Positions 21,969-33,560 of a stretch of DNA of 64,000 nucleotides are shown here, piece by piece. A program made the position numbers and the translations under genes. This DNA comes from Marsupella aquatica. Lineage: Eukaryota; Marchantiophyta. Below the pieces are notes generated by a model that saw only the letters and a program-made list of their open reading frames with translations, searched no databases and was not told the origin of the DNA. The stretch covers positions 11,594,001 to 11,658,000 of the forward strand of contig OZ316899.1 in the NCBI GenBank assembly GCA_973895155.1. The letters are read 5' to 3'. Every line of letters begins with the position of its first letter. Position 1 is the first letter of the stretch.

Positions 21969-24900
21969 ATGAGCAACGTCAATCAAGCGGCACATTTCTG
22001 GGGATGCCTGTTCGAACGGGCAACTGAGTACATCAAGACTTACAAGGACGAGGAATCAGAAAGGGCAGCTCGAGAACGGCAGGAGCTCGCTCGATTGTGG
22101 GAGCTGCAGAAGACGGCTTTCTTAGGAGGCAAACTCATCAAGGACGAGTTCTTGTGGACTCCTACTTCCAATCAGCTCGACGATCTTCTGTTTTGCAAAG
22201 ACAGCATCATCGGCATTCGAGACGCCATCAAGAACTGCAACGACATACACTGGGAATTAAAGGGTAGCACGGAAAGGTGGACCCAGGCAACGGTGCTAGG
22301 AGAAACCTCCACGGCAGCAGAGATGAAGAGGAAGGGAGCCGTCAACGATGAAGCCACCCCGGCAAAAAGAACGAGGTCGGCGGCACCAAAGAAGCCAGCC
22401 GAGCAGCAGAGCAGGAGGTAGGGAGAAGCCGAAGAGGAGGAGGTCGATCCCATCAATGCCATTCCAACCAAGGATGACAACTGGAAAGGCTGGGCGGCAA
22501 CCCTACCGGTGGAGGTGCAACTACATTTTGCACGAGAGGAGGATGCATGCTTTACGGCCATGCAGACCAAGAAGTACCAAGGCTTCATGGCCGGATCCGG
22601 CTTAGAGGCCTTTGTAAGATTACCATGGCTGAAGCCGGAGGTGCCGGATTCAGACCTATTAGAATTCGTGGGGTCATGGGAACCCGAGACCAATTGCACG
22701 AGGATATATGGGAAGGATTTCTATCTTACTCCCAAGGTGATTGCCGAAGTGTTTGGCTTGCCGATAGGCAATAAGACCAAAGTTGATACCAGGAAGACCT
22801 TGCCTGACAAGGAGTTCCGGTCGTTCCCCGGGCCATCAACGAAGAATGGCTTCTTCCGGACCACCTGCACCAACCCGCACATAGGAGAGATGATCGACTT
22901 CTTGAGGGTGACCATGCACTGTAACTTGCCGAGGGCAGAGATCGGCAAGGCACAGGTCTATCTGGTAGAGAGGCCAGACCCAAGCCGGGACTACAACGGG
23001 TACCTCCTCAACCAATTGAAGAAGATCTTAAAGGAGGAGCAGCAGGTAATCGGCATGGGGAGCGTGTCGCGGCTTGGCTATCACATGCCGCTGTTGTGCC
23101 GGTATGCCAGAGGTCAGACCTTTGCCCCAGTACTTCCCCTGCAGGTAAGGGCACCCGAGGAAGCTCCAGCACCGAGGCCGGTAGCAGAGAAGCCTCAACC
23201 ACCTGTTAGCCCTACAATCGAGCAGGTGTTTAGGCCAAGGAAGGAAGACTTGCCGATGCAGCAACCAGGCATGCAGAATCTGCTGAAACTACTAGAGAAA
23301 GAAAGATCGGCATCGGCAACGACAACGGCAACGGCAACAATGCAGGACACTACTCCAGAGGTAGGCCTACACCGGCTTACAAGGGAAAACCCCTTTACTG
23401 GAGACAAGGAGAGAATCGGGCCAGAATCCAAGCCGGGTGTTCGAATGTACGTGGGAGTCTCAAGCTCTGAATCTGAGGCAGAATTGCCTGAAGCTCCTAC
23501 GGACGAAGAGGAGAAGGAGAAGCCGGAAGTCCAAGAAGTAGAGGAGGCAGTGGAGGACGGCAGCCATGATAACTCCGGCTATGGGTCGGACCATCACGTT
23601 CCAGGAGTAAGGACCTGTGGCCGGTTTATCCCCACACTTCCAAGGGTAGTACGAGGGGACCCCAACCAGCAAAGTAGCCCTGAGTCTCCCCCACCAGATG
23701 TTGCTCCCCCGAGCTTTGATGGCATAAAACAGACGGCGCAGGAATTTCAGGAGCGAATCAGGCAGGAAGAGGAGGCAGCCCTGGCTAGAGAAAAGGATTT
23801 GCCAGGAGGAGATTGGCCGGAGGACATCAAGCGGCTAGCCGAAAAAGGAAGCAAACCTCTAGCCACGATTGAGGAGATCCACAAGACGGCTTGGGAGCAG
23901 AGGCCGCGGTGGATGATGCCAATGACTTCTACTTCCTCCACCTATGGTAAAGACAGAGCCATGGAGTACAGGGAGATGTGTGGAGAACTGGCGCTCAACA
24001 TCTTTGGGGAGGAGTTGGAGCAGGGACCCTTTTTCCAGAGGGAGATGTTGGAGAAGCGCCAATTAGAAGAAGCGGTGGCCTTGGAAAGAAGCAAGAAGGA
24101 CGAGGTCATCCGTCGGCTTAGGGAAAGGGAAGCCGAAATCAAGGACCTGAGGGTGGCCAAGAAAGCCCAAGATGAGCTGCGGATTAAGCGGCATGAGCTA
24201 AATATCATGCAGGGCCAGTTGGATACCGCACAATCTGATAATCAAATGATCGAGAATCTACTGACGCGGACCCAAGGAGAGTTGGCCGATACGATCAAAG
24301 AGAGGGAGAAGTGGAAGCGAGAGGGAGAAGTGGAATGCAGAGGAGGCCCACATAACAGCCAACAGCCGGGCCATGGCGGAGACCCAAAGAAAGGAATGGG
24401 CGTTGAAGGGGGAGCTCGAGAAAATTCGCGGAGCCCTTGAGCAGAAGGAGGCCGAGTTGGGGAAATCCTATCAAGGGATTATGGCGCTGCAACAGGAGCT
24501 TGCGTCCCTGACGGCCAGCTTCAAGGCCGACCTAAGGGAGAAGGACGAGATGCTCGATCAGACTTACGCCAAGATGAACCAGATGGAGTCTGTCATCATT
24601 GCAGAGCTCGACAAGGAGCTAAGAGCAACCCGGGAGGAGAGGGCTACCTTGAAGAAAGAACTGGAGGAAGCCCACAGGGAATGGGAGGAAGCCCAAAAGG
24701 AACTAGAAGAGGCGCGCAAGGACCTGGATGAGACCCAGGAGGAGTTGGAGGAAATCACGAGGAAGATGGAGAACCTCCAGCGGCGGGCCGACAACCAAAC
24801 AGAGCGGCTGAAGAAACAAGCCGCAGTATTTAAGTGCTTGTCTTCATCAGGCCCAACTCCAATTGGGGCAACCAAGTTACCAGGAGTGGTACTGGCCGAA

Positions 24901-25365
24901 GAACAAGCCGCGCCACCTGCACCAGTGCCGGAAGTAAGTGGGAAGGGGAAGGGACCAGCTGCCGAACTAGAAAAGAAGAAGAAGCGGAAACCTTCAGGGT
25001 CAAGGAGTAATCCGACTCCACAGGCCGTGGTGACCAAGGAGGTAGACCCAGCACCAACCTCCGGCATGAACACGGCAATAGATCCCGCTATCATCAAAGG
25101 TGGGGATGGTGCGACCCAAGCCGAACTGCTCAGTAATGAGGCCGGTATCCCAGATCCGTCTCTTGAGCAGGCCGGGGAGACCATAGCCGAGGCTGAGGCC
25201 GTAGCCGAGAATGATTCCCGAGCCGATGCCGATGGTGGACCCAGTCAGGCCGATGGAGAGTTGACTCAGTCAAGGGCAGGTAATCTGTCAGAAAATGAAC
25301 CTACGGCAGTGGCTGAGGAGGAAGCATTGGGGGCGTCCATTGAGGATCCACCACCGGTGTCGTGA
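21969..25365 (+). pseudogene. Family-B LTR-encoded protein
   Basis: The ORF begins with ATG (MSNVNQAAHFWGCLF) and continues in one frame to about 24335 apart from a single TAG at 22419-22421. A frame change then leads to the frame ending at 25365, about 1,130 codons in all. Blocks: an N-terminal region with RQELARLWELQKTAFLGG; a basic linker; a conserved globular block with LTPKVIAEVFGLPIGNKTKV, FRSFPGPSTKNGFFRTTCTN and RLGYHMPLLCRYARGQTF; an acidic/Pro-rich linker; and a long coiled coil (24060-24840) with KELEEA repeats and an acidic tail. The FGLP block recalls the plant-transposon-protein regions found in gypsy elements, a weak resemblance. No enzyme motif. Role unknown. Confidence 0.7.
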
Positions 25366-26289
25366 CGGTGCAAGGGCGCCGTTCCTTTTAGGAAGGGTGG
25401 ACGTGGAGGTAGGAGGCGTGAGTGGGCAGGGCGGGCGCTGATCTCCAAGTTTAGGATTAGGATTAGGATCAGGACCAGGAGGCGGCCCTGACACTTAGCT
25501 TAGTGGGATTGCGGTTCCACTGGTAGGAGCAACACTTGTGCTCCTGCCTTGCTGTACATAGGTAGATCCGGGCAAGTAGATTACTGTTAGGTAGATTAGG
25601 CTTACGCTGCAAAGAATTAGGCGGATCCACTACCAGGATAAGTACCTGGGCAGCGGGGAGCTCAGGGCCTCTTCTTTAGCAAGTTTTTAGTTTGCACCAG
25701 CCGGGCTGGGATCAAGTAGTAAGAGAAGCTCTCGGTTAGTCATACAGTGACCCTTGTGTATATTCATGTTTCCTCATGCCTAAGAGCTGAATAGAGTTGG
25801 CCTCACGGCTTAGTTCGCAGAGCTTGTGTATGAGATGTACTGTTTGTATGGCAAGTGCATGGTATGACTCAGTCAGAAGGAGTCATTTTGCTATTTGTGT
25901 GTCGCATTAACTTGTGTGAAGAGTGCCCACATCAACTAACAGAAGGAAGGAAAGTAAGCAGGGGAGTGAGAGTTGGATGTGTCGAGCTGAGAGAGGTCTT
26001 AGCGGCTTAACCAAGCCTATTGGGGATCATTCCGGCGGCGGAATCCAAACATACCTAACAAGACGGAGGGGAAGACAAGGGAAGGCCTAGATTAGGCCGG
26101 CTACGTATCTCATGACCCGATGAAGGATCTGTCCAGTATATGTGTGTAAAATGTTAATAGTAGTAGTAGAAGGTTAGCAGCGTCCCATGCCGCTAAGCCG
26201 CGGAAACGGCCTCGCCAAGCGCGAAACCTACGGGAATCGGCTTGAGCTGGGGGGTTTCTTGGGTTTAGGGAGCCATGGGACGCACCACA
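25366..26289 (+). repeat. Family-B LTR 3' non-coding part
   Basis: About 0.9 kb between the ORF stop and the LTR end. It is repeated, with small differences, at 37610-38516 directly after the same ORF end. The conserved GGAGCCATGGGACGCACCACA marks the LTR terminus. Confidence 0.7.
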
Positions 26290-26475
26290 ATTCTCATAGT
26301 AGCTGAGCCAACAACCATCATTTGGCATTTCTTCAACTCAGGCCAACTCTTTGATAGCCATAAGGTAACCCTTGAGAACTCCACAATTAGCACACTATTT
26401 GGGTTGGTGCATTGAGTCTTAAGGAACCCATTGTCCTTTGGCTTTCCGTTGAATTTTGTGAAGATGTGTGGTTCC
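26290..26475 (-). pseudogene. Family-D protein, N-terminal side of the split
   Basis: On the minus strand this encodes FNGKPKDNGFLKTQCTNPN, EFSRVTLWLSKSWPELKKCQ and MMVVGSATM. This aligns with the family-B block STKNGFFRTTCTNPH...DFLRVTMHCNLPRAEIGKAQ and would continue into LREYSGFLFKKLKEKL at 21600. It is the other half of the ORF split by the solo LTR. Beyond 26475 the sequence becomes A/T-rich without recognisable coding sequence up to about 26640. Confidence 0.65.
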
Positions 26476-26699
26476 TAAGAAAAATCATAGGTATTTTTGA
26501 CATATTTTAACTAATTTTTTAAAAAGCGTAGGAGGTAAAAGAAGGTATTATAAACTCATGTTTATAGAATAGTCTTTAATATACATCCTTTATAAAGTAA
26601 AATAGGTTATTAATATTGAAAATAGAGAATATTCTTGGAATATTTAGGCTAGGATCGCACGTGGTACCCCAAAATATACACTTAGTTAACCCCCTGAGA

Positions 26700-27986
26700 A
26701 CCCGTCCTGAACAAGCCCATTAATTCCCACTGGTTTTGCTCTTGCCAAGGCCTCAACCAAGAGACCAAGAAGAAGGCCCTCAAGGTACCCTGGTTGTACA
26801 TTTTGCCGAAGAACTAGTTGATGATCGAGAAGCGGAGGGATGAGAGCCCTTTGTGTTGGTGCAGTCTGAGCTTTGGAGGAGCCCAAGCCCAAAGCCTGTT
26901 ACAGTGCCACAAGCCATACCACCACTACCAGCATTATCATCCGTGGTTTCCCAACTTGGAGCACGGCCACCAATATTGATACGGAGACCCGTTGCATCGA
27001 TGGTAGCTACTCAACGTACCCGTGTTCCATACGTGCCGTTTAAAGGAAGACCAAAAGATGATCCAGACGAATGGATTGAGGAGTTTGAAGGGATTGCCGA
27101 AGCCAGTGGGGAGTCGGCACACAAGCTCACTATCATTCCTGGAATGATGAGAGGAGAGGCAGGCCCATGGTTCATTACATTGTTACCCAACGTCAAAGCC
27201 GATTGGGCTCTATTCAGACAAGCCTTCTTGAAGGAGTTCAGATCGATTAGAGTAGAGGCCACGTCACTATTGAAGGTGGACCAACTCAGAATGAAGAAGG
27301 AGTCATTACGGAGGTTTTTACAAAGGTTCAAGAAGTTGGTACGATGGATACAAGCCCGTACCAATGACGCTATGCATAAAGCGTGGTTTGTAGCTGCCCT
27401 ACCAAGCAAGATGGGGTTCTTTGTACGACAAGCCAAGCCAACCACATTGACCAAAGCTATTGCAGCAGCGGAGTCATACACTGCAGCCGATGCCACGAGC
27501 AAACATTGCCAAAGAAAGAAGCTAAAGCCGGTTGACAGTTCCTCTAGTGATGAATCAAGTGGATCTGAGTCGGATAGTAGTGATGAATCTGAGGGTTTTG
27601 AGAGCACTACGGAATCAGACACTCCGGAGTCAGAAGCTGAAAAACGAAAGAAGAAAAAGAAGAAGTTGTCCAAGAAGATCAAGAAGTCCTCTCATCGTGA
27701 AGTTGTACTACCCACAATGGCCATTACTCCATTATCTACAGCAAGACGTCTGAAGGAGCAAGAGGCCAGATACAAGGAGTTGACGGAGCAAATGAAACGT
27801 TATTTAGTATTGCCGACGGAAAGTGAGGTACATCTTGGTGCCTGGAAATTGCGTCGGATGTCAAAATGGGGTGCGGGTCCAGTTTGTAACGGAACCCTTG
27901 GCCGAGGAGGTAGTCACAATGAATGTAGAAATCAAGTAAAAAGGTTGGGTTTCCAAATCCATATGGTGTTGTTGCAATTTCTATGA
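26700..27986 (+). pseudogene. Ty3/gypsy gag
   Basis: The frame encodes a retrotransposon gag capsid region: VPFKGRPKDDPDEWIEEFEG, LTIIPGMMRGEAGPWFITLL, VKADWALFRQAFLKEFRSI and MKKESLRRFLQRFKKLVRWI. A Ser/Glu/Asp-rich stretch and a basic KKKKKKLSKK tract follow. The upstream part is interrupted by a TGA at about 26841 just before EPFVLVQSEL. It is closely similar to the gag at 58393-59139 (minus) and distantly to the gag of the full-length element (49691-49248). No protease or reverse transcriptase follows; the remainder was lost. The gag packages the element RNA in virus-like particles. Confidence 0.8.
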
Positions 27987-28329
27987 GAGGATGCAAAACG
28001 TTTAGGGGAGAACCCTATAACGATCAGATATGGTTTTGCCCCAACAACAAGTGTCACCAAAGCAAACAAGGAGAGGAGTCTCAAACATGCCCAATGTTCC
28101 TTCACATCTCCCAATTGCTAGAGGGACCAATCTTTCTGCAGTAGGGATTCAATTCTTGAAAGAACAAAGACTTCTTCTTTCCGTAGGCCGTGGAGACAAA
28201 AATTGAAGCACCAGTGTCATCTGCGTTACGGTTTGATGTCAATCTTTTTCCCAAAGCGGATCAACCTTACTGACCCAATTGTGAGGTGCGCTTCAAGGAA
28301 CAGGAATAAATGCTTGCAGAGAGCACATC

Positions 28330-28690
28330 TTCCCCAACCCATTTCAAGAAAATTGAAGCGTCCAAAAAAGAAGTCATGAGTGTCATTGGTCAGAGAGATA
28401 TCACAAGTGGAAATGCGCGGGGGAAACAATTTTGTATCTAGACCCATGAACATGAGAGATCAATCGCCTCTTATTGGGTTCAAATATGCTCCTTCCCGTG
28501 TTGCTCGTGCGAGGATTTCTACCATCGGCATACTTATCGCAAGCCTTATATGCCTTGTAAGCATGTATATTGGGTGTTCAAGAATGTGTTCAAATTGGAT
28601 GTGCACGATTCAACATTATCAAGCCAGCCGATTCTAACGTTGAGAGAAGTCCGTTACTTACTTGATAGGCAATTGGGAAGGGGAATTTAG
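28330..28690 (+). pseudogene. SWIM-type zinc-finger protein fragment
   Basis: In one plus-strand frame: CSCEDFYHRHTYRKPYMPCK followed by HVYWVFKNVFKLD. This matches the SWIM signature C-x-C-x(n)-C-x-H. It is followed by SQPILTLREVRYLLDRQLG and a stop near 28690. Upstream, KKEVMSVIGQRDITSGNARG is in the same general region but separated by a stop. SWIM fingers occur in MULE transposases and in host regulatory proteins; with no other domain left I cannot decide between them. Confidence 0.45.
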
Positions 28691-28779
28691 ATTGTTGCTT
28701 TAACGTTCAATAGCTAGAATGGTGGTTTGTCTTTTCTAACGGGCAGAAGTGCATATTTTTATAGTTCCATTTTTACTAT

Positions 28780-28798
28780 ACTAGCGCCGGGCGCTAGT
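28780..28798. repeat. 19-bp perfect palindrome
   Basis: ACTAGCGCC-G-GGCGCTAGT: two 9-base arms around a single base. The arm GGGCGCTAG is shared with the interior of both hAT-like MITEs, so this may be the remnant core of a related element in otherwise A/T-rich DNA. Confidence 0.6.
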
Positions 28799-29295
28799 AA
28801 TGTTTGCTTGTATTTTGACCTCAGAATTGGATGCAATAAATTGGAGTCATTGTGTGAAATCTTAGAAAATATGGCTTTATTGTTGTAGAGTGGTGGGCCC
28901 TCCTCTTGTTGTTGTAACACAATGATTTTTTGCGTGTTGACGGCACTTTAATATGACTCTCCAGATAGTATACATACCTGAAGCCTGAACTGAGTGATGG
29001 ATTCCTCATTGCAATTATTTACATATGGAATTATGAAGAAAAGAAACCTTGACATATGTCAACCTCTTTCTTCATACCCTGAAAAAATGATTTTTACTTT
29101 TGTGTTTGTTATTTGAATGGTCTTCATTACTTTACAATTTAGAACTATAGAGCTTATGAGTAAAAGCTCTCAAAACCACTCAGCATACACTAAATTAGTC
29201 ATTTTACTCCTATTTGTTCTTTATGGGAACAAATACCAAGTTTAGAAACCTTGAAGTCTACTTTTGGTTCTTCATCGCAAACTACATATGATTTT
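28799..29295. other. A/T-rich stretch, possibly LTR
   Basis: No coding frame. It directly precedes a primer-binding-type sequence, so part of it is probably an LTR, but I could not find a second copy in the window to fix its ends. Confidence 0.3.
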
Positions 29296-29313
29296 TGGCG
29301 CCGTTGCCGGGGA
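29296..29313 (+). promoter_or_regulatory. Retrotransposon primer-binding site
   Basis: TGGCGCCGTTGCCGGGGA is the tRNA-complementary primer-binding sequence typical of plant gypsy elements of the Athila/Tat type. It marks the start of a retroelement internal region reading to the right. Confidence 0.65.
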
Positions 29314-30600
29314 ACAAAACCAGGAGCAAGATTACTAATTTAAAATCCTTGAATGAGAAGAGAATTCCAAGAGAAGAATTGTAGAAGTTTTTCTTCATGG
29401 AGGGATCTGAAGCGTCACTCACTTTTGTGTTTGAAGTAAGGCCTTTCACTGTGGATAATGCGCCGGAAGCCCTAGTACAGTTATTGCAAGAGGAGGCTAC
29501 ACACACAAGTTGCAGGAGAAGAAGGGAACTCCAAACCAAGAAAGTAAGACGAAAGGGTGCTTAAGAGAAGTTCAGATCTTCAAATAGGGTTCAAAATTCT
29601 GAAATCACAATTCAAGGAGAGAATGTTACGCAGGCAGTGAATACCAAAAATTCAATTGACTTGGAGAAGTCATGGTGAGAAAGAACCAACCCCAGAAGAA
29701 AGAAAGGGCTCTGATTAAATCTCGGGATAATCAAGCTTTGTGATTAAAAGCACCACGGCACAATCCAGAACAGCAATTGTGAAATGCCAAGAGGGAGGGG
29801 CCAATGGAGGAAGTTACTTTTGGGGTGGTGAATTGGTAAAAGTTGATACATGGGATACCAATGTGTTCTATGATTGTTTGTTCATTTTTAGAAGAATTAT
29901 AGATGGACTATTTGAGTTGGTAGAAGCAACTCATGATCAAGAGTTTGATTCATTTTAATTCCTGCACTAATTAGAAACCACCACATTGAAGAGGAGATTT
30001 TGGATTTAGGGATTGAGAGAGAATTTAAAGCCGCCTTAACAGTGTTAAAAGGGGACCAATTCTGGAGGAACAAATTGGATGTAGTGTTGCAGAAATTTTA
30101 TGAGAACTCCAATGTGCTGATAGTAGGAGAAAGGCCTTTTATGACCGTAGATATAAATGAATTAATCGGAACTTGTAGATGGTACACAAGAAAAGGCTGG
30201 ATCCTGCTCAAATGGAAAGAGGTGAGTACCGGAAAGACATCTTTCAAATGGAGTGCAGGATTACCATGATGTTTTGACCTAACAGATGTGCTAGTGTTAA
30301 AGAGGTTGTGGAGGAATGAAGGGAATTCAAATTGCAGCCTATCAAGGAAGAGCAGGACCTGGAATTTGTGCTGAAAAAGAATAAGCAACATAGCAGCCAT
30401 TTGGGCTACATAAGAGGAGGAAGGAAAACTCAAGCAAGTGTTGGCCAATTTGCACATGGTTGCTAACCCATGGATAGATGCACTAGATGGTATGGAAAAT
30501 TTTCTAAATGATTATAGACCACCCGACCCAAATTTGGAAGCAAATAATGGTTTCTTTCAAGTAGAATATTGAGAGGAACGTTTCCACCAATAATGGTTAA
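29314..30600 (+). other. Degenerate retroelement internal region
   Basis: After the primer-binding site come short plus-strand frames, for example 29740-29958 and 30000-30269 (with RPFMTVDINELIGTCRWYTR). They are charged and unlike the gypsy gag found elsewhere here. They probably represent a decayed gag-like region. I see no zinc knuckle, protease or reverse transcriptase motif. Confidence 0.3.
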
Positions 30601-31258
30601 ACCTAATACTATTAGGTACAATAGAGATATCCGTAAAGTATATCCTGACTTTCGTCCAAGAATTAGGCTAACTCGGGATTAGACCCGCTAATTTGTCATT
30701 AGTTGTAAAGTAGGTCCTGCTTTGTAAAGCTTGATGAGTTACTATAAACCATCCCGAGTTAATTTTGGCACACGACAGAATCATCGGGCTACTCAGCAGC
30801 TCTACCCTTGGCCTCGACAGCGCAAGGTTACTCAGCAGCTCGCCCTTGGCCTTGACATTGCGACAATAACAGCCTCTGCCCTTGAAAATTAATCTGCGCC
30901 CTCTTCACTCATCTCTGTGTGTGTCCTACAGTCCTTCATTTACTCTGACGGTGTGGCCACAAGGAGCTGGTGAGCTCTCCATCTTTTTGCCAAGTGTGGA
31001 TCTTGGAGCAGTGCGCCTACTGATGGAGATGCCCACAATGCCAGGGAGTCTTGATATGCAGCAAGTCCTTCCTCCAATCATGCACGACGAGGAGCATGAA
31101 GATTTCTGGAGAGGAGATAATGATAGCCAAGATCACGGAGTTTATGCTGTTGTTGCTTGCAATGGCTATGCAGGCATATCTCATAATGCTCAATACATTC
31201 CAACCAATTGAGCTTGCTCGGGAGAATCAGGTGACTATGAACCCAAGAAGACTAGTAG
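30601..31258 (+). other. Upstream region of the Harbinger gene
   Basis: Contains a short direct duplication (ACTCAGCAGCTCTACCCTTG near 30790 and ACTCAGCAGCTCGCCCTTGG near 30833). A frame at 31051-31272 may be the N-terminal extension of the transposase, since its last residues run into the start of the next frame with a one-step frame change. Confidence 0.3.
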
Positions 31259-32244
31259 ATGACCTACTCTAGCTCTAAATACTCTCAAACTCCACAATTG
31301 TTCAAGGACCTCACAAATTTCACTCTTGAAGAATTTGCAGAGCTCTGTGCAATTGTTTGTCCCACCATAGAACAGAATGCTAGGTCTAGTGGATTATCTC
31401 ACAAGCTAAAAGGTCGCCCTAGCAAATTGACTCCAAAACAGAGATTGCTTAGCTACGTCTTTTACATGAAGCATGACAACACAATTTATTTTGATGCTGC
31501 TCATTGGAATTGGGCAAGATCATCAGTATGTGATGATGCCATTTTTGTAGCTTCTTGTGTAAATCAAGCCCTGACCAATGAGATCCGATGGCCTAGTGAC
31601 GATGAGAGATTGGAGTTGGGGAATGTCATCACCAACTTGCCTGGATGCATAGGATTTGTTGATGGCACCTTATGCAAATTTGCAGGCCCTTTGATGACTA
31701 CTATCACAGTAAATGGTATCAAGGGCGGAAAAAGATGTATTGCTTTAATTCCACAGTGCTAGTAGATCATAATGGACTTTTTATCTATGTTGACCCTGGC
31801 TATCCTGGTAGTTTCCATGATGTCACAATTCTGAAGGATTCTTGGGTGGACAAGAATTGGAGAACCCTGTTTGCAAATCAGGATGACTACTATGAGTATT
31901 TGCTTGGCGATCAGGGATACACAAGCATGGAGAATTATGTGATGAGAGGTTTCAGTAAGGTGGAAATCCGAGCTATGGAATTGGATGAAAGCCTGGTGAA
32001 GATATTCAACAAGATGCACTCGGGATACAGAGTCAAGGTGGAGTGGGGAATTGGTGGTATGAAACAGAATTGGAGGCGGTTGCAGAAAAGATTTGATCTT
32101 GTGAGACCTAAGTTTGCCATCACATTTAGGGCAGCTGCATTGCTCACCAATTTCCTGCATAGGCGAAGGAGGGATATGAGAGTAGAAATAATTGGTCCTA
32201 GGGTTAGAGGAGAAGAGAACAGGGGATGGGCTGGCAACTTTTGA
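31259..32244 (+). pseudogene. PIF/Harbinger transposase (DDE_Tnp_4)
   Basis: Two frames joined near 31680 give a Harbinger-type nuclease: GCIGFVDGTLCK with the first Asp, VDPGYPGSFHDVTIL, YLLGDQGYTS with the second Asp, and VEWGIGGMKQNWRRL with the Glu. A conserved tail follows (RAAALLTNFLHRRR). All three catalytic acids are present. The only clear damage is a single frameshift at about 31675-31690, between LCKFAG and RPFDDYYHS, so the gene decayed recently compared with its neighbours. Harbinger elements usually also encode a Myb-like protein; none is seen nearby. TIRs and TSD (normally 3 bp, TWA) were not located. Confidence 0.75.
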
Positions 32245-32824
32245 AACCTTGGGAGCTCATGAGAGTGCTCTTGGGCTCAACATTTGTTATATAGTCTGCA
32301 CTGTCGTATGCACAATTGAGAGCACACTTGAATGTTGCTTCAGTATGTAAAGTTATCTCTGTCCTTAAGGGGATATATGCTTAACTCTTCATGAATAAAA
32401 TTATCAGTTGCCTTTCAAATGGCTGAGTAATGGTTTTTTGTGAGTATGTGGATTCAATCTAGCTTCAGAAACTACAGTCCATTGCAAACATTTGCCTTTA
32501 TGAAGAAATTGAAGACCCTGGACGACAATGACAACACACAGAAGCTCAAATGCATGAATGTGTTTTTTATTGATTTCACTCATGAATCATTTGTGTTACA
32601 TGCAATAAAATTGCTCCCAACACAAAATTCTATATGAGATCAAAACTGGCCAAGTACATAGACTACAAAATTGGTCAAGTGCATGTGTGAACTACTTATA
32701 TTTGCAGAAGTGATCGAGTACATGATCACTCTTGCCACTTCACGAACTATAACTACGAGAGTCCAAAAGCAGCTTTATCAGCCTATTCATTAAAAGTGTA
32801 TTTTCTTTTGTTCACAAATCAGTC

Positions 32825-32905
32825 TTGAAATGTACACTTTCATGTCCCCAAATGTACACTTTAAGAAACCCAAATGTACACTTTTTGGTCCCTAAATGTA
32901 CACTT
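32825..32905. repeat. AAATGTACACTTT array
   Basis: Four copies of AAATGTACACTTT occur at roughly 20-bp spacing, with AAATGTACAC recurring exactly. No gene overlaps the array. Confidence 0.75.
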
Positions 32906-32954
32906 TATAGGCCAAATCATATTATTATTATATTAATAAAGAATACATATTATA

Positions 32955-33040
32955 TTATTTATTAATTCACAAAGAATAATAGGATAGAGATCATTAGTTA
33001 ATATTAATTCACAAAGAATAGTAGGATAGAGATCATACTT
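32955..33040. repeat. Direct repeat of about 33 bp
   Basis: Two copies of a unit containing ATTCACAAAGAATA and then TAGGATAGAGATCAT lie about 44 bp apart. A/T-rich intergenic DNA. Confidence 0.65.
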
Positions 33041-33560
33041 ATAAAAACATTTCAGCACAAAGAAGCCCTTGAATATGTGTGAACAAAATGACATAACTCC
33101 AAATAGATTATAAAATAATATATAATTATCTCCAAATTTACAATATATTTCTTCTATCTAAGGGGCTTAACATGAGTAAGATCTCTAAACAAAGTGTTCC
33201 TTACAATGTGTATTTGAGCATGTGCCCCTGTCTCCTTTACTATCTACCCTATTGTCACGGTTGCAAGTCCCTTTATCTTCAGGGAGCTGAAACTTGGTGG
33301 TGTTGTTCCTAATGACTATAATCTCCCGCAAAAAGTGTCTAAGATTTTCTCTACACGGACCTGAATAGTCTCGTCCTACAAATGCTTTAGCAAGTGAGGT
33401 GACAAGTGCATCGTCAAGTTCTGCCTTAGTACGTAAACTACATATACGATGCTTCATGTTCCAAGAAATCTCATTGCTATTGAGGTCCAACACACTATGC
33501 GTAAACTGTGACTTCCAAATTTTTGTTGCACATCTCTTACTAAGTTGATCATAAGTAATT

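Larger units (their letters stand above)
21593..26289 (+). mobile_element. Solo LTR of family B, 4.7 kb, coding
   Basis: The segment starts TGTGATGC (21593) and ends GCACCACA (26289), imperfect inverted TG...CA ends. Flanks are ATTCA on the left and ATTCT on the right, a plausible 5-bp duplication with one change. Family-D coding sequence on the minus strand stops at the left border and resumes at the right border, so this is a single insertion, with no gag-pol between two LTRs. A copy of its start lies at 58392 (minus) and a copy of its 3' end at 38516, which independently support both borders. It contains a TATA-like TATAAA at about 21687 and a long ORF. Confidence 0.75.

Noticed and set aside
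24564-25184. 206-residue Ser-rich minus-strand frame
   Set aside because: It is the antisense of the family-B coiled coil; Ser-rich frames opposite Glu/Lys-rich coiled coils are expected by chance.
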